From Mesorhizobium sp. ZC-5 (GTDB taxonomy: Bacteria > Pseudomonadota > Alphaproteobacteria > Rhizobiales > Rhizobiaceae): DNA of 64,000 nucleotides. The notes beneath the pieces were generated by a model. It made no database searches and was not told where the DNA came from. It saw only the letters and a program-made list of their open reading frames with translations. Both the position numbers and the translations under genes were made by a program. Shown here piece by piece: positions 51,871-63,547 of the stretch (positions are counted from its first letter, which is position 1; every line of letters starts with the position of its first letter). Where the stretch lies: assembly GCF_025753855.1 (NCBI RefSeq), contig NZ_JAOWPT010000011.1, positions 62,001-126,000 of the forward strand. Reading direction: 5' to 3'.

Positions 51871-52767
51871 CTACGCTCCATTTGTCAACTGGCGGTTGCC
51901 GATGCTGGCGTACATGCCGCTTGTGCGGAAATCGGTGGGATTGGCCCCGAAGGCGCGCCGAAACACTTTTGCGAAGTAGTTCGGGTCTCCGAATCCGCAC
52001 ATCGCCGAAACGTCCTTCACCGGCAAGTTCGCCGCCGTGGTGAGCAACTTGACTGCCCGGTCGAGCCGCTTCTGCATCACATATTCGGCTGGAGGTATGC
52101 CCTCTTGCGCAGCGAAAACCCGTGAGAAGTGCGCCCGGCTCAGCCCCGACAATTTCGCCAGCTCGCTGACTGGCAATGAGTGGTGCAGATGGGCGCCAAT
52201 GTGGTCCATCACTCGGGTCAGCACGGAGTTCGCCATCGTTTCGCTGGCATGCTGGCCGAATATGTCGTCGTAGAGCGCCATTGTCGCTTCATAGGAGATG
52301 GCCGACGCCCGCGCAGGCGTTGCCCCATCGCCAGTGACCAGGCGCAGCGTACAATCGGCCAGATGATCTATCGTCTTCGATTGCAGCTTGAACACCGGGC
52401 CAGTTACAGACAGCACCTCTCTGTGAATCCGCAGCGCCTCGGAACCGTTCATTGAGATCCAGAAGAACTCCCATCTGCCACCCGGCTCGACCCAGTAGCG
52501 GTGCGCATGCGGGATCATCAACAGCATGGTCTCGCCGGGAAGTATGCGGTAACTGCGGTTGCCATAGCGCAGATTTCCAGCACCACCGATCGTGTGCTGC
52601 AACACCGTAAAAGGCGTTTGCCCGCGCCGTCGGCCATTCCAATCATAGTTCGCATCATCGCGGATTTCGTAGCCCGTGCTGGTCGGCATCGTGTGCAGCC
52701 GCTGCCGGAATCGCGGCAGCGACACCATCCGCATGGTTGGCCCAAGATCAATCAATTTTTGCAGCAC
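51871..52767 (-). CDS. agpT: AraC-family activator, AgpT-like
   Basis: 298 residues. N-terminal cupin-type sensor region (NLRYGNRSYRILPGETMLLMIPHAHRYWVEPGG) and a C-terminal double HTH: LPVSELAKLSGLSRAHFSRVFAAQEGIPPAEYVMQKRLDRAVKLL, then NLPVKDVSAMCGFGDPNYFAKVFRRAFGANPTDFR. It is divergent from the alpha-galactosidase operon with about 200 bases between, the same layout as agpT and agpA-type genes for alpha-galactosides in Sinorhizobium meliloti, where AgpT activates the operon. Symbol is assigned on that synteny. Confidence 0.8.
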   Translation of the reverse strand: MLQKLIDLGPTMRMVSLPRFRQRLHTMPTSTGYEIRDDANYDWNGRRRGQTPFTVLQHTIGGAGNLRYGNRSYRILPGETMLLMIPHAHRYWVEPGGRWEFFWISMNGSEALRIHREVLSVTGPVFKLQSKTIDHLADCTLRLVTGDGATPARASAISYEATMALYDDIFGQHASETMANSVLTRVMDHIGAHLHHSLPVSELAKLSGLSRAHFSRVFAAQEGIPPAEYVMQKRLDRAVKLLTTAANLPVKDVSAMCGFGDPNYFAKVFRRAFGANPTDFRTSGMYASIGNRQLTNGA

Positions 52768-52968
52768 AAAATTACCCTAGAAAGCACAATCGTTATCTAT
52801 TCATCGTGAGCGATGTCCGCATAATGGCCTCCAATTAACATTCTGCTCGGGAATGGCCAGAAAGCGATGCCAAAGCCAAGCGCCTCACGGTTTGCGGCAA
52901 TTATCGCAGTTTGATGAACCGATTTTACCTATCGGTCAAGAAAACGACAGAGGCGAGGCAGGAAAGAT
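52768..52968. promoter_or_regulatory. Divergent promoter region agpT / agaL1
   Basis: About 200 bases expected to carry the operator of the AraC-type activator. No clear direct repeat pair could be picked by eye. A GAGGCAGGAAAG Shine-Dalgarno lies just before the agaL1 start. Confidence 0.5.
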
Positions 52969-54435
52969 ATGAGCAGTTTCAAGATCGCCATCATCGGCGC
53001 CGGCAGCATCGGCTTCACCAAGAAGCTGTTCACGGACATCCTGTGCGTGCCGGAATTTCGCGATATCGAAGTGGCGCTGACCGATATCAGCGAGCATAAT
53101 CTACGCATGATCAAAACGATCCTCAGTCGGATCGTTGCGGCCAACGAACTGCCCACCAAGGTGACCGCCACGACAGACCGTCGCAAGGCGATCGAGGGCG
53201 CCCGCTACATCATCAATTGCGTTCGTGTCGGCGGCCTGGAGGCCTACGCCGACGACATCCGCATCCCACTGAAATACGGCGTCGACCAGTGCGTCGGCGA
53301 TACGATATGCGCCGGCGGCATTCTTTACGGCCAGCGCAACATCCCCGTCATCCTCGATTTCTGCAAGGACATCCGTGAAGTCGCCGAGCCGGGCGCCAAG
53401 TTCCTCAACTACGCCAACCCGATGGCCATGAACACCTGGGCGGCAATCGAGTACGGCAAGGTCGACACGGTCGGCCTGTGTCACGGCGTCCAGCATGGCG
53501 GCGAGCAGATCGCAGAAATCCTTGGCGCCGAGGACGGCGAACTGGATTTCATCTGCTCGGGCATCAACCACCAGACCTGGTTCGTCGACGTGCGCTTGAA
53601 CGGCCGCAAGATCGGCAGAGATGAACTGGTCTCGGCATTCGAGGCGCATCCGGTCTTTTCGCAGCAGGAAAAGCTGCGCATCGACGTGTTGAAGCGCTTC
53701 GGCGTTTATTCGACCGAGAGCAACGGACACCTGTCCGAATACCTGCCGTGGTATCGCAAGCGGCCCGATGAAATTACCCGCTGGATTGACATGTCGGATT
53801 GGATACATGGCGAGACCGGCGGCTACCTGCGCTACTCGACCGAGAACCGCAACTGGTTCGAGACCGAGTATCCGCAATTCCTCGAAAGCGCTTCGGCTCC
53901 GCTCGACTTCAAGGCGCGATCCAACGAACACGCGAGCCATATCCTGGAGGCGCTGGAGACGGGCCGGGTCTATCGCGGCCACTTCAACCTGAAGAACAAC
54001 GGCGTCATCACCAACCTGCCGCCCGACGCGATCATCGAATCGCCCGGTTTCGTCGACCGCTTCGGCATCAACATGGTGGCCGGCATCACGCTGCCGGAAG
54101 CCTGCGCGGCAACCTGCATCGCATCGATCAACGTGCAGCGCATGTCGGTGCATGCGGCGATCGCCGGCGACATCGATCTGCTGAAACTTGCTGTCCTGCA
54201 CGATCCGCTGGTCGGCGCGATCTGCACCCCTGACGAGGTATGGCAGATGGTTGACGAAATGGTCGTCGCCCAGGCCGAATGGCTGCCGCAGTACGCCCAC
54301 GCAATCGACGCGGCGAAGGATCGGCTCAGCCGATCGACCGTCCAGACTCGCACCTGGAATGGCGCCGCACGCCGTCCGGTCCGCTCGATCGAAGAACTGC
54401 GCGCCGACAAGGCGGACAAGCAGGCTGCCGAGTAA
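52969..54435 (+). CDS. agaL1: GH4 alpha-galactosidase (first copy)
   Basis: 488 residues, glycoside hydrolase family 4. The NAD site is IAIIGAGSIGFTKKLFTDIL; GH4 hallmarks are LNYANPMAMNTWAAIEYG, and the Mn-binding Cys and His in VGLCHGVQHGG and GINHQTWFVDV. GH4 enzymes cleave by an oxidation-elimination mechanism needing NAD+, Mn2+ and a reductant. Being cytosolic, it acts on imported alpha-galactosides (melibiose, raffinose). It starts the operon with the matching transporter genes and a second GH4 gene at its end. Confidence 0.88.
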   Translation: MSSFKIAIIGAGSIGFTKKLFTDILCVPEFRDIEVALTDISEHNLRMIKTILSRIVAANELPTKVTATTDRRKAIEGARYIINCVRVGGLEAYADDIRIPLKYGVDQCVGDTICAGGILYGQRNIPVILDFCKDIREVAEPGAKFLNYANPMAMNTWAAIEYGKVDTVGLCHGVQHGGEQIAEILGAEDGELDFICSGINHQTWFVDVRLNGRKIGRDELVSAFEAHPVFSQQEKLRIDVLKRFGVYSTESNGHLSEYLPWYRKRPDEITRWIDMSDWIHGETGGYLRYSTENRNWFETEYPQFLESASAPLDFKARSNEHASHILEALETGRVYRGHFNLKNNGVITNLPPDAIIESPGFVDRFGINMVAGITLPEACAATCIASINVQRMSVHAAIAGDIDLLKLAVLHDPLVGAICTPDEVWQMVDEMVVAQAEWLPQYAHAIDAAKDRLSRSTVQTRTWNGAARRPVRSIEELRADKADKQAAE

Positions 54436-54541
54436 TTCGCGGCGCGAAACAAACGCGTCGTTGAGGACGGGGCGCGCATCGCGCCTCGATGAGGAGGAGC
54501 CGGACGATCCATCCGGCGATAAAAACGGGAGTGAACTGTCG

Positions 54542-56629
54542 ATGAAAACGAAATCTGGACTGGGCCGCCGTGCGGCCCTGCTGATCGGAATTTCGGCGTT
54601 TGCCGTGCAATCCTACGCCTCTGAGCCCACTGAGGTGCCGCAGCAGCCGGAGTTCCCCGCGCAGGGCAAGATAACCTACGTCCCGCGTGATTCGATCCTC
54701 GAGTTCAAGGCGCTGCCCGAATACAAGGAGCCGGCCTGGGTGACGGAAAATTTCGTCAAGACCGGCAAGCTGCCATCGGTGGCAGAGCGCCTGCCAAAAG
54801 AGCCGATGGTCTTCAAAACCGGCAATGCGCCTGACGGAGTGGGCGTCTACGGCGACACGATGCGCCACGTCATCGGCGGCCGCCCGGAGGGCTGGAACTA
54901 CAGCGCCGGCCAGACGCAAGGCTGGGGCGGCATCGACATCGGCATGTCCGAGTGCCTGACGCGCACCGCGCCGTTGTTCCAGATCGAAGCCAAGGACATG
55001 GAGCCACTGCCGAACCTCGCCAAGAGCTGGTCGTGGTCTGACGACGGCAAGGTTCTCACCATGAAGTTGGTCAAGGGCGCGAAGTGGTCCGACGGCGATC
55101 CGTTCGATTCCGAGGACATCATGTTCTATTGGGAGGATAACGTTCTCGACTCCAACGTGACGCCGCTCAACGCTGCTTCGCCGGAAACCTTCGGCACGGG
55201 AACCACGCTCAAGGCGATCGACAAATATACGATCGAATGGACCTTCAAGGAATCGTTCCCGCGCCAGCACCTCTACGCCATGGCATATGGCACGTTCTGC
55301 CCAGGTCCGGCGCATATCCTGAAAACGAAACACCCCAAGTACAACAAGGATATGACCTACGAGCAATACAAGAACGGCTGGCCGGCCGACTTCATGAACA
55401 TGCCGGTGATGGGCGCTTGGGCGCCGGTGGCCTATCGTCCGGACGATATCATCGTGCTGCGGCGCAATCCGTACTACTGGAAGGTCGACGAGGCCGGTAA
55501 CCAGCTTCCCTACCTGAACGAGCTACACTACAAATTGTCGACATGGGCCGACCGCGATGTACAGACAATCGCGGGCTCCGCCGACTTCTCCAATCTGGAA
55601 CAGCCGGAGAACTTTGTCGAATCGCTGAAGCGCGCAGCCGAGGAAACCGCTCCCGCCCGTCTCGCATTCGGGCCGCGTGTCATCGGCTACAATCTCTACC
55701 TCAACTTCTCCGGCAATGGCTGGGGCGAGCCGGACGCTCGTGGCCAGGCGATCCGCGAGCTGAACCGCAATCTCGATTTCCGCAAGGCTGTCACCATGGC
55801 GTTGGATCGGAAGGCGCTCGGCGAATCGCTGGTCAAAGGCCCATTCACGGCGATCTACCCCGGCGGCCTTTCGTCGGCGACGAGCTTTTACGACCGCGCA
55901 TCGACCGTCTACTATCCGTTCGACGTGGAAGGCGCCAAGGCGCTGCTAGAAAAGCTCGGTCTCAAGGATACGGACGGCAATGGTTTTGTGAACTTCCCTG
56001 CCGACAAAGGCGGCAAGGATGTCGAGATCGTGATGCTCGGCAATTCCGACTACACCACCGACAAGAGCCTTGCCGAAGGCGTCATCGGACAGATGGAAAA
56101 GCTCGGAATTCGCGTCGTGCTGAACTCGCTGGACGGCAAGCAATTTGACGCCAGCCGCTATTCCGGCCGGTATGACTGGATGGTCATGCGCAACGAAGCC
56201 GAGCGCGCCTCGGTGGTGCAGGACACGCCTGAGCTTGCGGCGACCGGCCCGCGCACCAGTGATCATCATCGCGCACCGGAAGGCGGCCAGCTCGACCTGA
56301 TGCCCTTCGAGCAGGAGCTTGTCGATACGGTCAACACGTTCATCGCCAGCAGTGACGATGCGGAGCGTGCGAACCTGATGAAGCAGTATCAGAAGGTGGT
56401 CACGGCCAATCTCGATACGATCGGCCTCACGGAATATCCGGGCGCGCTGATCATCAACAAGCGCTTCGCCAACATTCCCGTCGGCGCGCCGATCTTCATG
56501 TTCAACTGGGCTGAGGACACGATCATCCGCGAGCGCGTCTTCGTGCCTCAGGACAAGCAGGCTGACTTCGAACTTTTCGAGGAAACCCTGCCGGGCAAGC
56601 CGGGAGTGGGTGAAGGCCCGGCTAGCTGA
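54542..56629 (+). CDS. agpA: Alpha-galactoside ABC transporter substrate-binding protein (family 5)
   Basis: 695 residues, large for the peptide/nickel (family 5) class. The ATG at 54542 starts a signal peptide (MKTKSGLGRRAALLIGISAF, then AVQSYASE). Family 5 pattern: GMSECLTRTAPLFQIEAKDMEPLPNLAKSWSWSDDGKVLTMKLVKGAKWSDGDPFDSEDIMFYWED, then FRKAVTMALDRKALGESLVKGPF. In S. meliloti AgpA binds melibiose and raffinose despite its peptide-type fold. It is 106 bases after agaL1 and followed by a hairpin that probably raises its mRNA level relative to the permeases. Confidence 0.84.
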   Translation: MKTKSGLGRRAALLIGISAFAVQSYASEPTEVPQQPEFPAQGKITYVPRDSILEFKALPEYKEPAWVTENFVKTGKLPSVAERLPKEPMVFKTGNAPDGVGVYGDTMRHVIGGRPEGWNYSAGQTQGWGGIDIGMSECLTRTAPLFQIEAKDMEPLPNLAKSWSWSDDGKVLTMKLVKGAKWSDGDPFDSEDIMFYWEDNVLDSNVTPLNAASPETFGTGTTLKAIDKYTIEWTFKESFPRQHLYAMAYGTFCPGPAHILKTKHPKYNKDMTYEQYKNGWPADFMNMPVMGAWAPVAYRPDDIIVLRRNPYYWKVDEAGNQLPYLNELHYKLSTWADRDVQTIAGSADFSNLEQPENFVESLKRAAEETAPARLAFGPRVIGYNLYLNFSGNGWGEPDARGQAIRELNRNLDFRKAVTMALDRKALGESLVKGPFTAIYPGGLSSATSFYDRASTVYYPFDVEGAKALLEKLGLKDTDGNGFVNFPADKGGKDVEIVMLGNSDYTTDKSLAEGVIGQMEKLGIRVVLNSLDGKQFDASRYSGRYDWMVMRNEAERASVVQDTPELAATGPRTSDHHRAPEGGQLDLMPFEQELVDTVNTFIASSDDAERANLMKQYQKVVTANLDTIGLTEYPGALIINKRFANIPVGAPIFMFNWAEDTIIRERVFVPQDKQADFELFEETLPGKPGVGEGPAS

Positions 56630-56639
56630 TCCAAGCTTT

Positions 56640-56680
56640 CCTCCCCTTCGGTCGCCCACAACGGGCGGTCGTTGGGGAGG
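56640..56680 (+). repeat. Intercistronic hairpin after agpA
   Basis: CCTCCCC (56640-56646) pairs with GGGGAGG (56674-56680), with an inner CGCCC/GGGCG pair. It has no T-run. Such structures after binding-protein genes commonly stabilise the upstream message. Confidence 0.7.
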
Positions 56681-56748
56681 CAGCGATCCGGGTGCGACGA
56701 GGTCGACGCAGATTTCATGAAGCGGACATCACGAAAGGGACAACGGCA

Positions 56749-57762
56749 ATGTTGAGGTTCCTCGCCATGCGGATCGCCTCCGCGATCCCGCTGCTGTTCA
56801 TCCTGAGCATCGTGACGTTCGCCATCATCCAGGCCCCTCCGGGCGACTACGGCGACTACATCCGCTCCCAGGCAATCAACCAGGGAGGCGCGTCCTACGA
56901 GGAAGCGGAGGCCCAGGCCCAGGCGTACCGGATCGCCAATGGTCTCGATAAGCCTCTGCCCGTTCAGTACATGAACTGGCTGGTCGGCATCGTCACCCGC
57001 GGGGACTTCGGCCACAGCCTGTTCTACAACAAGCCGGTCGGCGACGTGGTCGCCGAGCGGCTTCCCCGCACGCTGATCCTGGCCTTGGTCTGCCACCTCC
57101 TGGCTTCCGCAATTGGTATCGCCTTCGGCATTCTTGCTGCGACCCGCCAGTATTCCTGGGTCGATACGCTGGTGTCGGGCATTTCGTTCCTGGGCATGAC
57201 CGTGCCGCGTTTCCTGATGGCGCTGATCATGGTCTATCTGCTTGTGTTCCATTTCAATGTTTCGGAGATCAACAACTTCTTCTCCTCACGCTACGGCGGT
57301 GCGCCGTGGTCCTGGGCGAAATTCGTCGATCTGTTGAAACACGTCTGGCCGGTCATTGCGATCGCGGTGTTCGGCGGGCTTGCCTACAACATGCGCGTAA
57401 TGCGTGGCAATCTGCTCGACACGCTAAATGCTCAATATATCGAGACGGCGCGCGCCAAGGGATTGAGCGAACGTCAAGTGATCATGCGCCACGCGGTGCC
57501 CAATGCACTTCATCCACTGATCATGTACCAGGGGGTGGCGCTTCCCTACATGCTGACGGGCGAAATCGAGGTGGCGATCATCTTTGGGCTGGCGACCGTT
57601 GGTCCCGCAATTGTCGGCTCCATGCAGGTCGGCGACGTCTATGTGACGGCGACGTTCATGATGGTTCTGGCGGCGACGCTGATCGCCGGCAACATCATCG
57701 CCGACATGCTGCTGGCTCTGGTTGATCCAAGGGTGCGCATCGGGGGAGGCAGACAGTCATGA
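56749..57762 (+). CDS. agpB: ABC transporter permease (DppB-like), alpha-galactoside uptake
   Basis: 337 residues with six membrane helices. DppB-type landmarks: FLAMRIASAIPLLFILSIVTFAIIQAPPGDY, GDFGHSLFYNKPVGDVVAERLPRTLILAL and the ATPase-contact loop DTLNAQYIETARAKGLSERQVIMRHAVPNALHPLI. The start follows AAAGGGAC-type weak spacing; an ATG upstream at 56719 is in another frame. Its stop overlaps agpC by four bases. Confidence 0.87.
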   Translation: MLRFLAMRIASAIPLLFILSIVTFAIIQAPPGDYGDYIRSQAINQGGASYEEAEAQAQAYRIANGLDKPLPVQYMNWLVGIVTRGDFGHSLFYNKPVGDVVAERLPRTLILALVCHLLASAIGIAFGILAATRQYSWVDTLVSGISFLGMTVPRFLMALIMVYLLVFHFNVSEINNFFSSRYGGAPWSWAKFVDLLKHVWPVIAIAVFGGLAYNMRVMRGNLLDTLNAQYIETARAKGLSERQVIMRHAVPNALHPLIMYQGVALPYMLTGEIEVAIIFGLATVGPAIVGSMQVGDVYVTATFMMVLAATLIAGNIIADMLLALVDPRVRIGGGRQS

Positions 57763-58937
57763 GCCTGACCTCCGAAGCACCATTGAGTGTCGAGCCGGGG
57801 CCGCATGGGCACCTTCAAGCACCAGCCGAGCCAACCGGCCCGACGATTGTCGTGCCACCTGCCCAAAAGAGCGAGAGCTATCTGGCACTCGTCTGGCGCC
57901 GCCTCCGGCGCTCATGGACCGGAGTGCTCGGCCTGATCCTCGTCGTTGCCCTTCTCTTGATGGCGTTCTTTGCGGACTTCCTCTCGCCAGTCGACCCGAA
58001 GGTGACGGGAATCGCCTTCGCACCGCCGCAGTCGATCAACTTTCGCGACAAGGACGGCAATTTCAGCTTTGCGCCGCGCAGCTACCAGAACAGGGAAGGC
58101 GAGGAACTCGATCCAATCACCTTCCAGCCGATCGTCGGCCCCGACTACGACAACCCGCAGTGGCTGGGTCTCTTCGTCAAGGGCGCGCCATACAAGCTGC
58201 TCGGCTTTATTCCGGCAGAGCGTCATCTCTTCGGCGCCACCGATGGCAGCTCCGTTCATCTGCTCGGCACCGACAAGTTTGGCCGCGATGTACTGTCGCG
58301 CATCTTCTATGGCTCGCGCATCTCGCTGATGATCGCCCTGACGGTGGTCGCCATCATTACCATCATCGGCACGACGGTCGGTATGGTGTCCGGCTATTTC
58401 GGCGGCCGTTTCGACGCGTGGATGCAATGGTTCGTCGACCTTGTTCTGGCGTTCCCGCAGTTGCCGCTCTACTTGGCGCTGACCTCGCTGATTCCGGTGA
58501 CGGCGCCGACCAATGTCTTCCTCGCTTTCGTCATCTTCGTCATGTCGGCGCTCGGTTGGGCGCAGCTGTCTCGCGAGGTGCGCGGCAAGACGCTGGCGCT
58601 GGCGCGCATCGACTATGTGCGAGCCGCCATCGCCATCGGCGCCACCGACCGTCGCATCATCGTCCAGCACATCTTGCCCAACGTGATGAGCCACGTGATC
58701 GTGGCTATCACCTTGGCGATCCCGAGCGTGGTGCTGCTGGAATCCTTCCTCGGCTTCCTTGGCTTTGCGGTAAAGCCGCCGCTGATCTCCTGGGGCCTGA
58801 TGCTTCAGGACACGGCGACCTATTCGGTGATCGGATCCTACCCGTGGATCCTTGCGCCGGTGGGAGCGGTGCTGATCACCGTGTTCGCATTCAACGCGCT
58901 GGGCGATGGCCTGCGCGATGCAATCGATCCTTACTGA
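57759..58937 (+). CDS. agpC: ABC transporter permease (DppC-like), alpha-galactoside uptake
   Basis: 392 residues. After a cytosolic N-terminus and the first helix comes a long periplasmic loop of about 100 residues, then the core with FGRDVLSRIFYGSRISLMIALTVVAI and the contact loop EVRGKTLALARIDYVRAAIAIGATDRRIIVQHILPNVMSHV. The large loop makes it longer than usual DppC (about 300). It starts within the agpB stop. Confidence 0.87.
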   Translation: MSLTSEAPLSVEPGPHGHLQAPAEPTGPTIVVPPAQKSESYLALVWRRLRRSWTGVLGLILVVALLLMAFFADFLSPVDPKVTGIAFAPPQSINFRDKDGNFSFAPRSYQNREGEELDPITFQPIVGPDYDNPQWLGLFVKGAPYKLLGFIPAERHLFGATDGSSVHLLGTDKFGRDVLSRIFYGSRISLMIALTVVAIITIIGTTVGMVSGYFGGRFDAWMQWFVDLVLAFPQLPLYLALTSLIPVTAPTNVFLAFVIFVMSALGWAQLSREVRGKTLALARIDYVRAAIAIGATDRRIIVQHILPNVMSHVIVAITLAIPSVVLLESFLGFLGFAVKPPLISWGLMLQDTATYSVIGSYPWILAPVGAVLITVFAFNALGDGLRDAIDPY

Positions 58938-58951
58938 AGGCGGACCGGACA

Positions 58952-60616
<1,665 letters not shown>

Positions 60617-60634
60617 CAGAGCACGAGGTCAAAA

Positions 60635-62008
60635 ATGGCTAGACAACCCAAGATCGCATTCATCGGCGCCGGTTCGACGGTGTTCATGAAGAACATCGTC
60701 GGCGACGTGTTGCAACGGCCGGCGCTCGCCGGCGCGACCATCGCGTTGATGGACATCAATCCCGAGCGGCTGGAGGAAAGTGAAGTCGTGACCGGCAAGC
60801 TGGCCAAGTCGCTCGGTGCCTCGGCCAAGGTTGAGACGCATTCCAACCAGAAGCGGGCGCTGGCGAGCGCCGACTTCGTCGTCGTCGCCTTTCAGATTGG
60901 CGGATTCGAGCCCTGCACGGTGACCGATTTCGAAGTGCCGAAGAAGTATGGCCTGCGCCAGACGATCGCCGATACTCTGGGTGTCGGAGGCATCATGCGT
61001 GGCCTGCGCACCGTGCCGCATTTGTGGTCGATCTGCGAAGACATGCTGGAAGTCTGCCCTGAAGCAATCCTCCTGCAATACGTGAACCCTATGGCGATCA
61101 ACACCTGGGCGATCGCGGAAAAATATCCGACCATCAGGCAGGTGGGCCTGTGTCACTCGGTGCAGGGCACAGTCTACGAACTGGCACGCGACCTCGACAT
61201 CCCGGTCGAGCAAATCCGTTACCGCGCGGCCGGCATTAACCACATGGCCTTCTACTTGAAATTCGAGCATCGCCAGCCGGACGGTGGCTACCGTGATCTC
61301 TACCCCGAGCTCGTGCGCGGTTACCGCGAGGGCCGCTTCCCAAAACCCAGCCACTGGAACCCGCGCTGCCCCAACAAGGTGCGTTACGAGATGCTGACGC
61401 GGCTCGGCTATTTCGTCACCGAAAGTTCGGAGCACTTCGCCGAATACACGCCCTATTTCATCAAGGACGGGCGTCCGGATCTCATCGAGAAGTTCGGCAT
61501 TCCGCTCGACGAATATCCGAAGCGTTGCATCGAGCAGGTCGCACGCTGGAAAAGCGTCGCCGACGCCTATCGGGAGGCGGAAAAGATCGAGGTCGAGGAT
61601 AGCCGTGAATATGCTTCTTCGATCATGAACTCGGTGTGGACCGGCGAGCCGTCGGTGATTTACGGCAATGTTCGAAACAATGGCTGCATCACGTCGCTGC
61701 CCGAGAATTGCGCCGCCGAGGTACCGTGCCTGGTCGATGCGTCGGGCATTCAGCCCACCTGCATTGGCGCGCTGCCGCCGCAGCTGACTGCGCTGATCCG
61801 GACCAACATCAACGTTCAGGAACTGACTGTGCAGGCGCTGATGACGGAGAACCGCGAACATCTCTACCACGCTGCAATGATGGATCCGCACACCGCCGCC
61901 GAGCTTGATCTGGACCAGATCTGGAACCTCGTCGACGATCTGCTTACCGAACATGGTGCGTGGATCCCGAAATGGGCGCGGGTTTCTAAACGCAGTCGCG
62001 CCGCTTGA
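60635..62008 (+). CDS. agaL2: GH4 alpha-galactosidase (second copy)
   Basis: 457 residues, GH4. NAD site KIAFIGAGSTVFMKNIVGDVL; LQYVNPMAINTWAIAEKYP; metal Cys/His in VGLCHSVQGT and GINHMAFYLKFEH. It is only distantly similar to the first copy, resembling MelA/AgaL2-type enzymes. Two GH4 genes bracketing one transporter reproduce the agaL1...agaL2 order of Sinorhizobium. The different active-site surroundings suggest a different preferred alpha-galactoside. Confidence 0.87.
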   Translation: MARQPKIAFIGAGSTVFMKNIVGDVLQRPALAGATIALMDINPERLEESEVVTGKLAKSLGASAKVETHSNQKRALASADFVVVAFQIGGFEPCTVTDFEVPKKYGLRQTIADTLGVGGIMRGLRTVPHLWSICEDMLEVCPEAILLQYVNPMAINTWAIAEKYPTIRQVGLCHSVQGTVYELARDLDIPVEQIRYRAAGINHMAFYLKFEHRQPDGGYRDLYPELVRGYREGRFPKPSHWNPRCPNKVRYEMLTRLGYFVTESSEHFAEYTPYFIKDGRPDLIEKFGIPLDEYPKRCIEQVARWKSVADAYREAEKIEVEDSREYASSIMNSVWTGEPSVIYGNVRNNGCITSLPENCAAEVPCLVDASGIQPTCIGALPPQLTALIRTNINVQELTVQALMTENREHLYHAAMMDPHTAAELDLDQIWNLVDDLLTEHGAWIPKWARVSKRSRAA

Positions 62009-62437
62009 CCGGAAACAAAAGATCGGCTGGCGTTGAGGCGCCGAACCTGAACAACGTGGTCGAATCCCATGACGGCCCGACGAACTCGCATCCGCGCGCG
62101 TCGATTGCCGGTCCTTCCTTTCCCCATCCGCCCGTCGGCCAGCGGATCGATCGCGCCATATACCGGCGATGAGCGCGATGAGGCCAAAGAAGGTATTTCG
62201 TGGGCGGCTTCCGACCCGGATCAAGGCATTCGGTGCATCGCCGCTTTTCTCACGCCCCGGTACAGCCGGAAGGAGGCGGCAAGTCACGGATGTATTAACG
62301 GCTACGCCAAGAGCGCGTGAAGCATGATATGATCCGAAGACCGGGGCAGCAGATTGCTGCAAGTCTTCAGAAACGTTCGTGGCCCGCGAGCCCGTCGGCC
62401 GACAGGAAACGCTGGATCTTGCCGGCCGACATTTTGG
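62009..62437. other. Intergenic region at the convergent end of the agp operon
   Basis: About 430 bases between agaL2 and the convergent desulfinase-like gene. No convincing coding frame or clear terminator hairpin with T-run was seen. Confidence 0.45.
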
Positions 62438-63532
62438 CTACTTCGCCGCGTCGGCGAGGCGGCGCGCCTCGGCCAGCGGTTCATGCGCAACCCAGTCCGG
62501 CACGCTGAAGTCGTTCGGGATGAAGCCCCATTTCAGCAGGAAGTTCTTCTGGTCTTCCAGCAGGCCGATCAGTTCCGGCGTCAGGTTGGGCTCCAGCACT
62601 TGGGCGACGTTCGGCGAATAGGCGGCATCCACCCATTCCTCGCCGAGGCTGGAATCGCGGGCGATCTGGCGCTTGGCGTCGACTGGGTTGGCGTGGGCCC
62701 AGCGGGCCGTCTTGATGGCGCGCGCCAGATAGCGCGCCACGACGTCCGGGCGGTTGTCCAGCAGTTCGCCACGCACCGTGAAGGCGACCGGCGCCAGGTT
62801 GTTGATGCGGCTCTTGCGGTCCGGGAAGGCGCTGACATCGGTCACCACATGCGCGTCGAGCAGCGCCGCTAGTTCGACGCCCTGGCTCGACTGGTAGATG
62901 GCGTCGACCTCACCGGTCAGAAGCGCGCGCAGTTCCGGCCCTTGGCGCCGACGGGTGACGCGCGACGAGAAATGCGAGCTGCTCAGCGCGCCGGCTTCCG
63001 GCGGCTTGCCGACCAGCGGTTCGCTGAGCACGATATCGACGAAGGTCACGTCGTCATAGCCGAGCCCGACGCTTTCCAGCGCCGTCAGATAGCCGCGCAG
63101 CGCCGTGGCGCGCGGGAAGTCGACCGGATCGTTCGGCCGCTTGATCAGGCCGAGACGCTTGCCCTTCAGATCGGCGGCCGTCTTGATGCCCGATTCCGGC
63201 AGCGCCAGGACCGAGGAGTAGTGGTCGATCCAGGAGAGGCCGATGATGCGGAGGTTCTGCCCCTTCGACTTCGATGTGATCGGCGGGATGTTGCCGCCCT
63301 CGCGGAACAGGTTCGGATGCGACTGGTCGTAATGCGCCTCGCGCACCTTGCGGTCGGGATGCGAGCGGATCGAGTGCAGCGTGATGTCGGAGCCCTGGAA
63401 TTCCTGCTCGTAGTCGCCGCGGGCGAGCGCGATGCTGGCGGCGGAGGGAACGGGGCAGACGGTGTACCAGACGTCCTGCGAGTTCTGCTGCGCGTCCGAC
63501 TGGCGCGCGCCGACAGGGGTGGCGATGTTCAT
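62438..63532 (-). CDS. DszB-like sulfinate desulfinase / SsuA-fold protein
   Basis: 364 residues with the fold of aliphatic-sulfonate binding proteins but no signal peptide, so cytosolic. The residues that form the active site of DszB (2'-hydroxybiphenyl-2-sulfinate desulfinase; Cys27, His60, Arg70) have counterparts at Cys26 in YTVCPVPSA, His67 in EAHYDQSH and Arg77 in FREGGNIPP, with the same 10-residue His-Arg spacing. DLKGKRLGLIKRPNDPVDF and TGEVDAIYQSSQG, and the closing KNFLLKWGFIPNDFSV also resemble DszB. It lies 15 bases after a DszC-like gene. It may release sulfite from an aromatic sulfinate; a plain binding protein is the alternative. Confidence 0.7.
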   Translation of the reverse strand: MNIATPVGARQSDAQQNSQDVWYTVCPVPSAASIALARGDYEQEFQGSDITLHSIRSHPDRKVREAHYDQSHPNLFREGGNIPPITSKSKGQNLRIIGLSWIDHYSSVLALPESGIKTAADLKGKRLGLIKRPNDPVDFPRATALRGYLTALESVGLGYDDVTFVDIVLSEPLVGKPPEAGALSSSHFSSRVTRRRQGPELRALLTGEVDAIYQSSQGVELAALLDAHVVTDVSAFPDRKSRINNLAPVAFTVRGELLDNRPDVVARYLARAIKTARWAHANPVDAKRQIARDSSLGEEWVDAAYSPNVAQVLEPNLTPELIGLLEDQKNFLLKWGFIPNDFSVPDWVAHEPLAEARRLADAAK

Positions 63533-63547
63533 GGCAAGGTCCTTTTG

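Noticed and set aside
57722-58951. Very long open frame (over 400 codons) running ahead of agpD through agpC
   Set aside because: It overlaps the clear DppC-type permease in another frame, has no family pattern and is rich in Arg/Pro/Ser, as expected for a GC-rich shadow frame.
60629-62362. 577-codon minus-strand frame opposite agaL2
   Set aside because: It covers the GH4 gene antisense and shows no protein family; codon bias explains the open frame.
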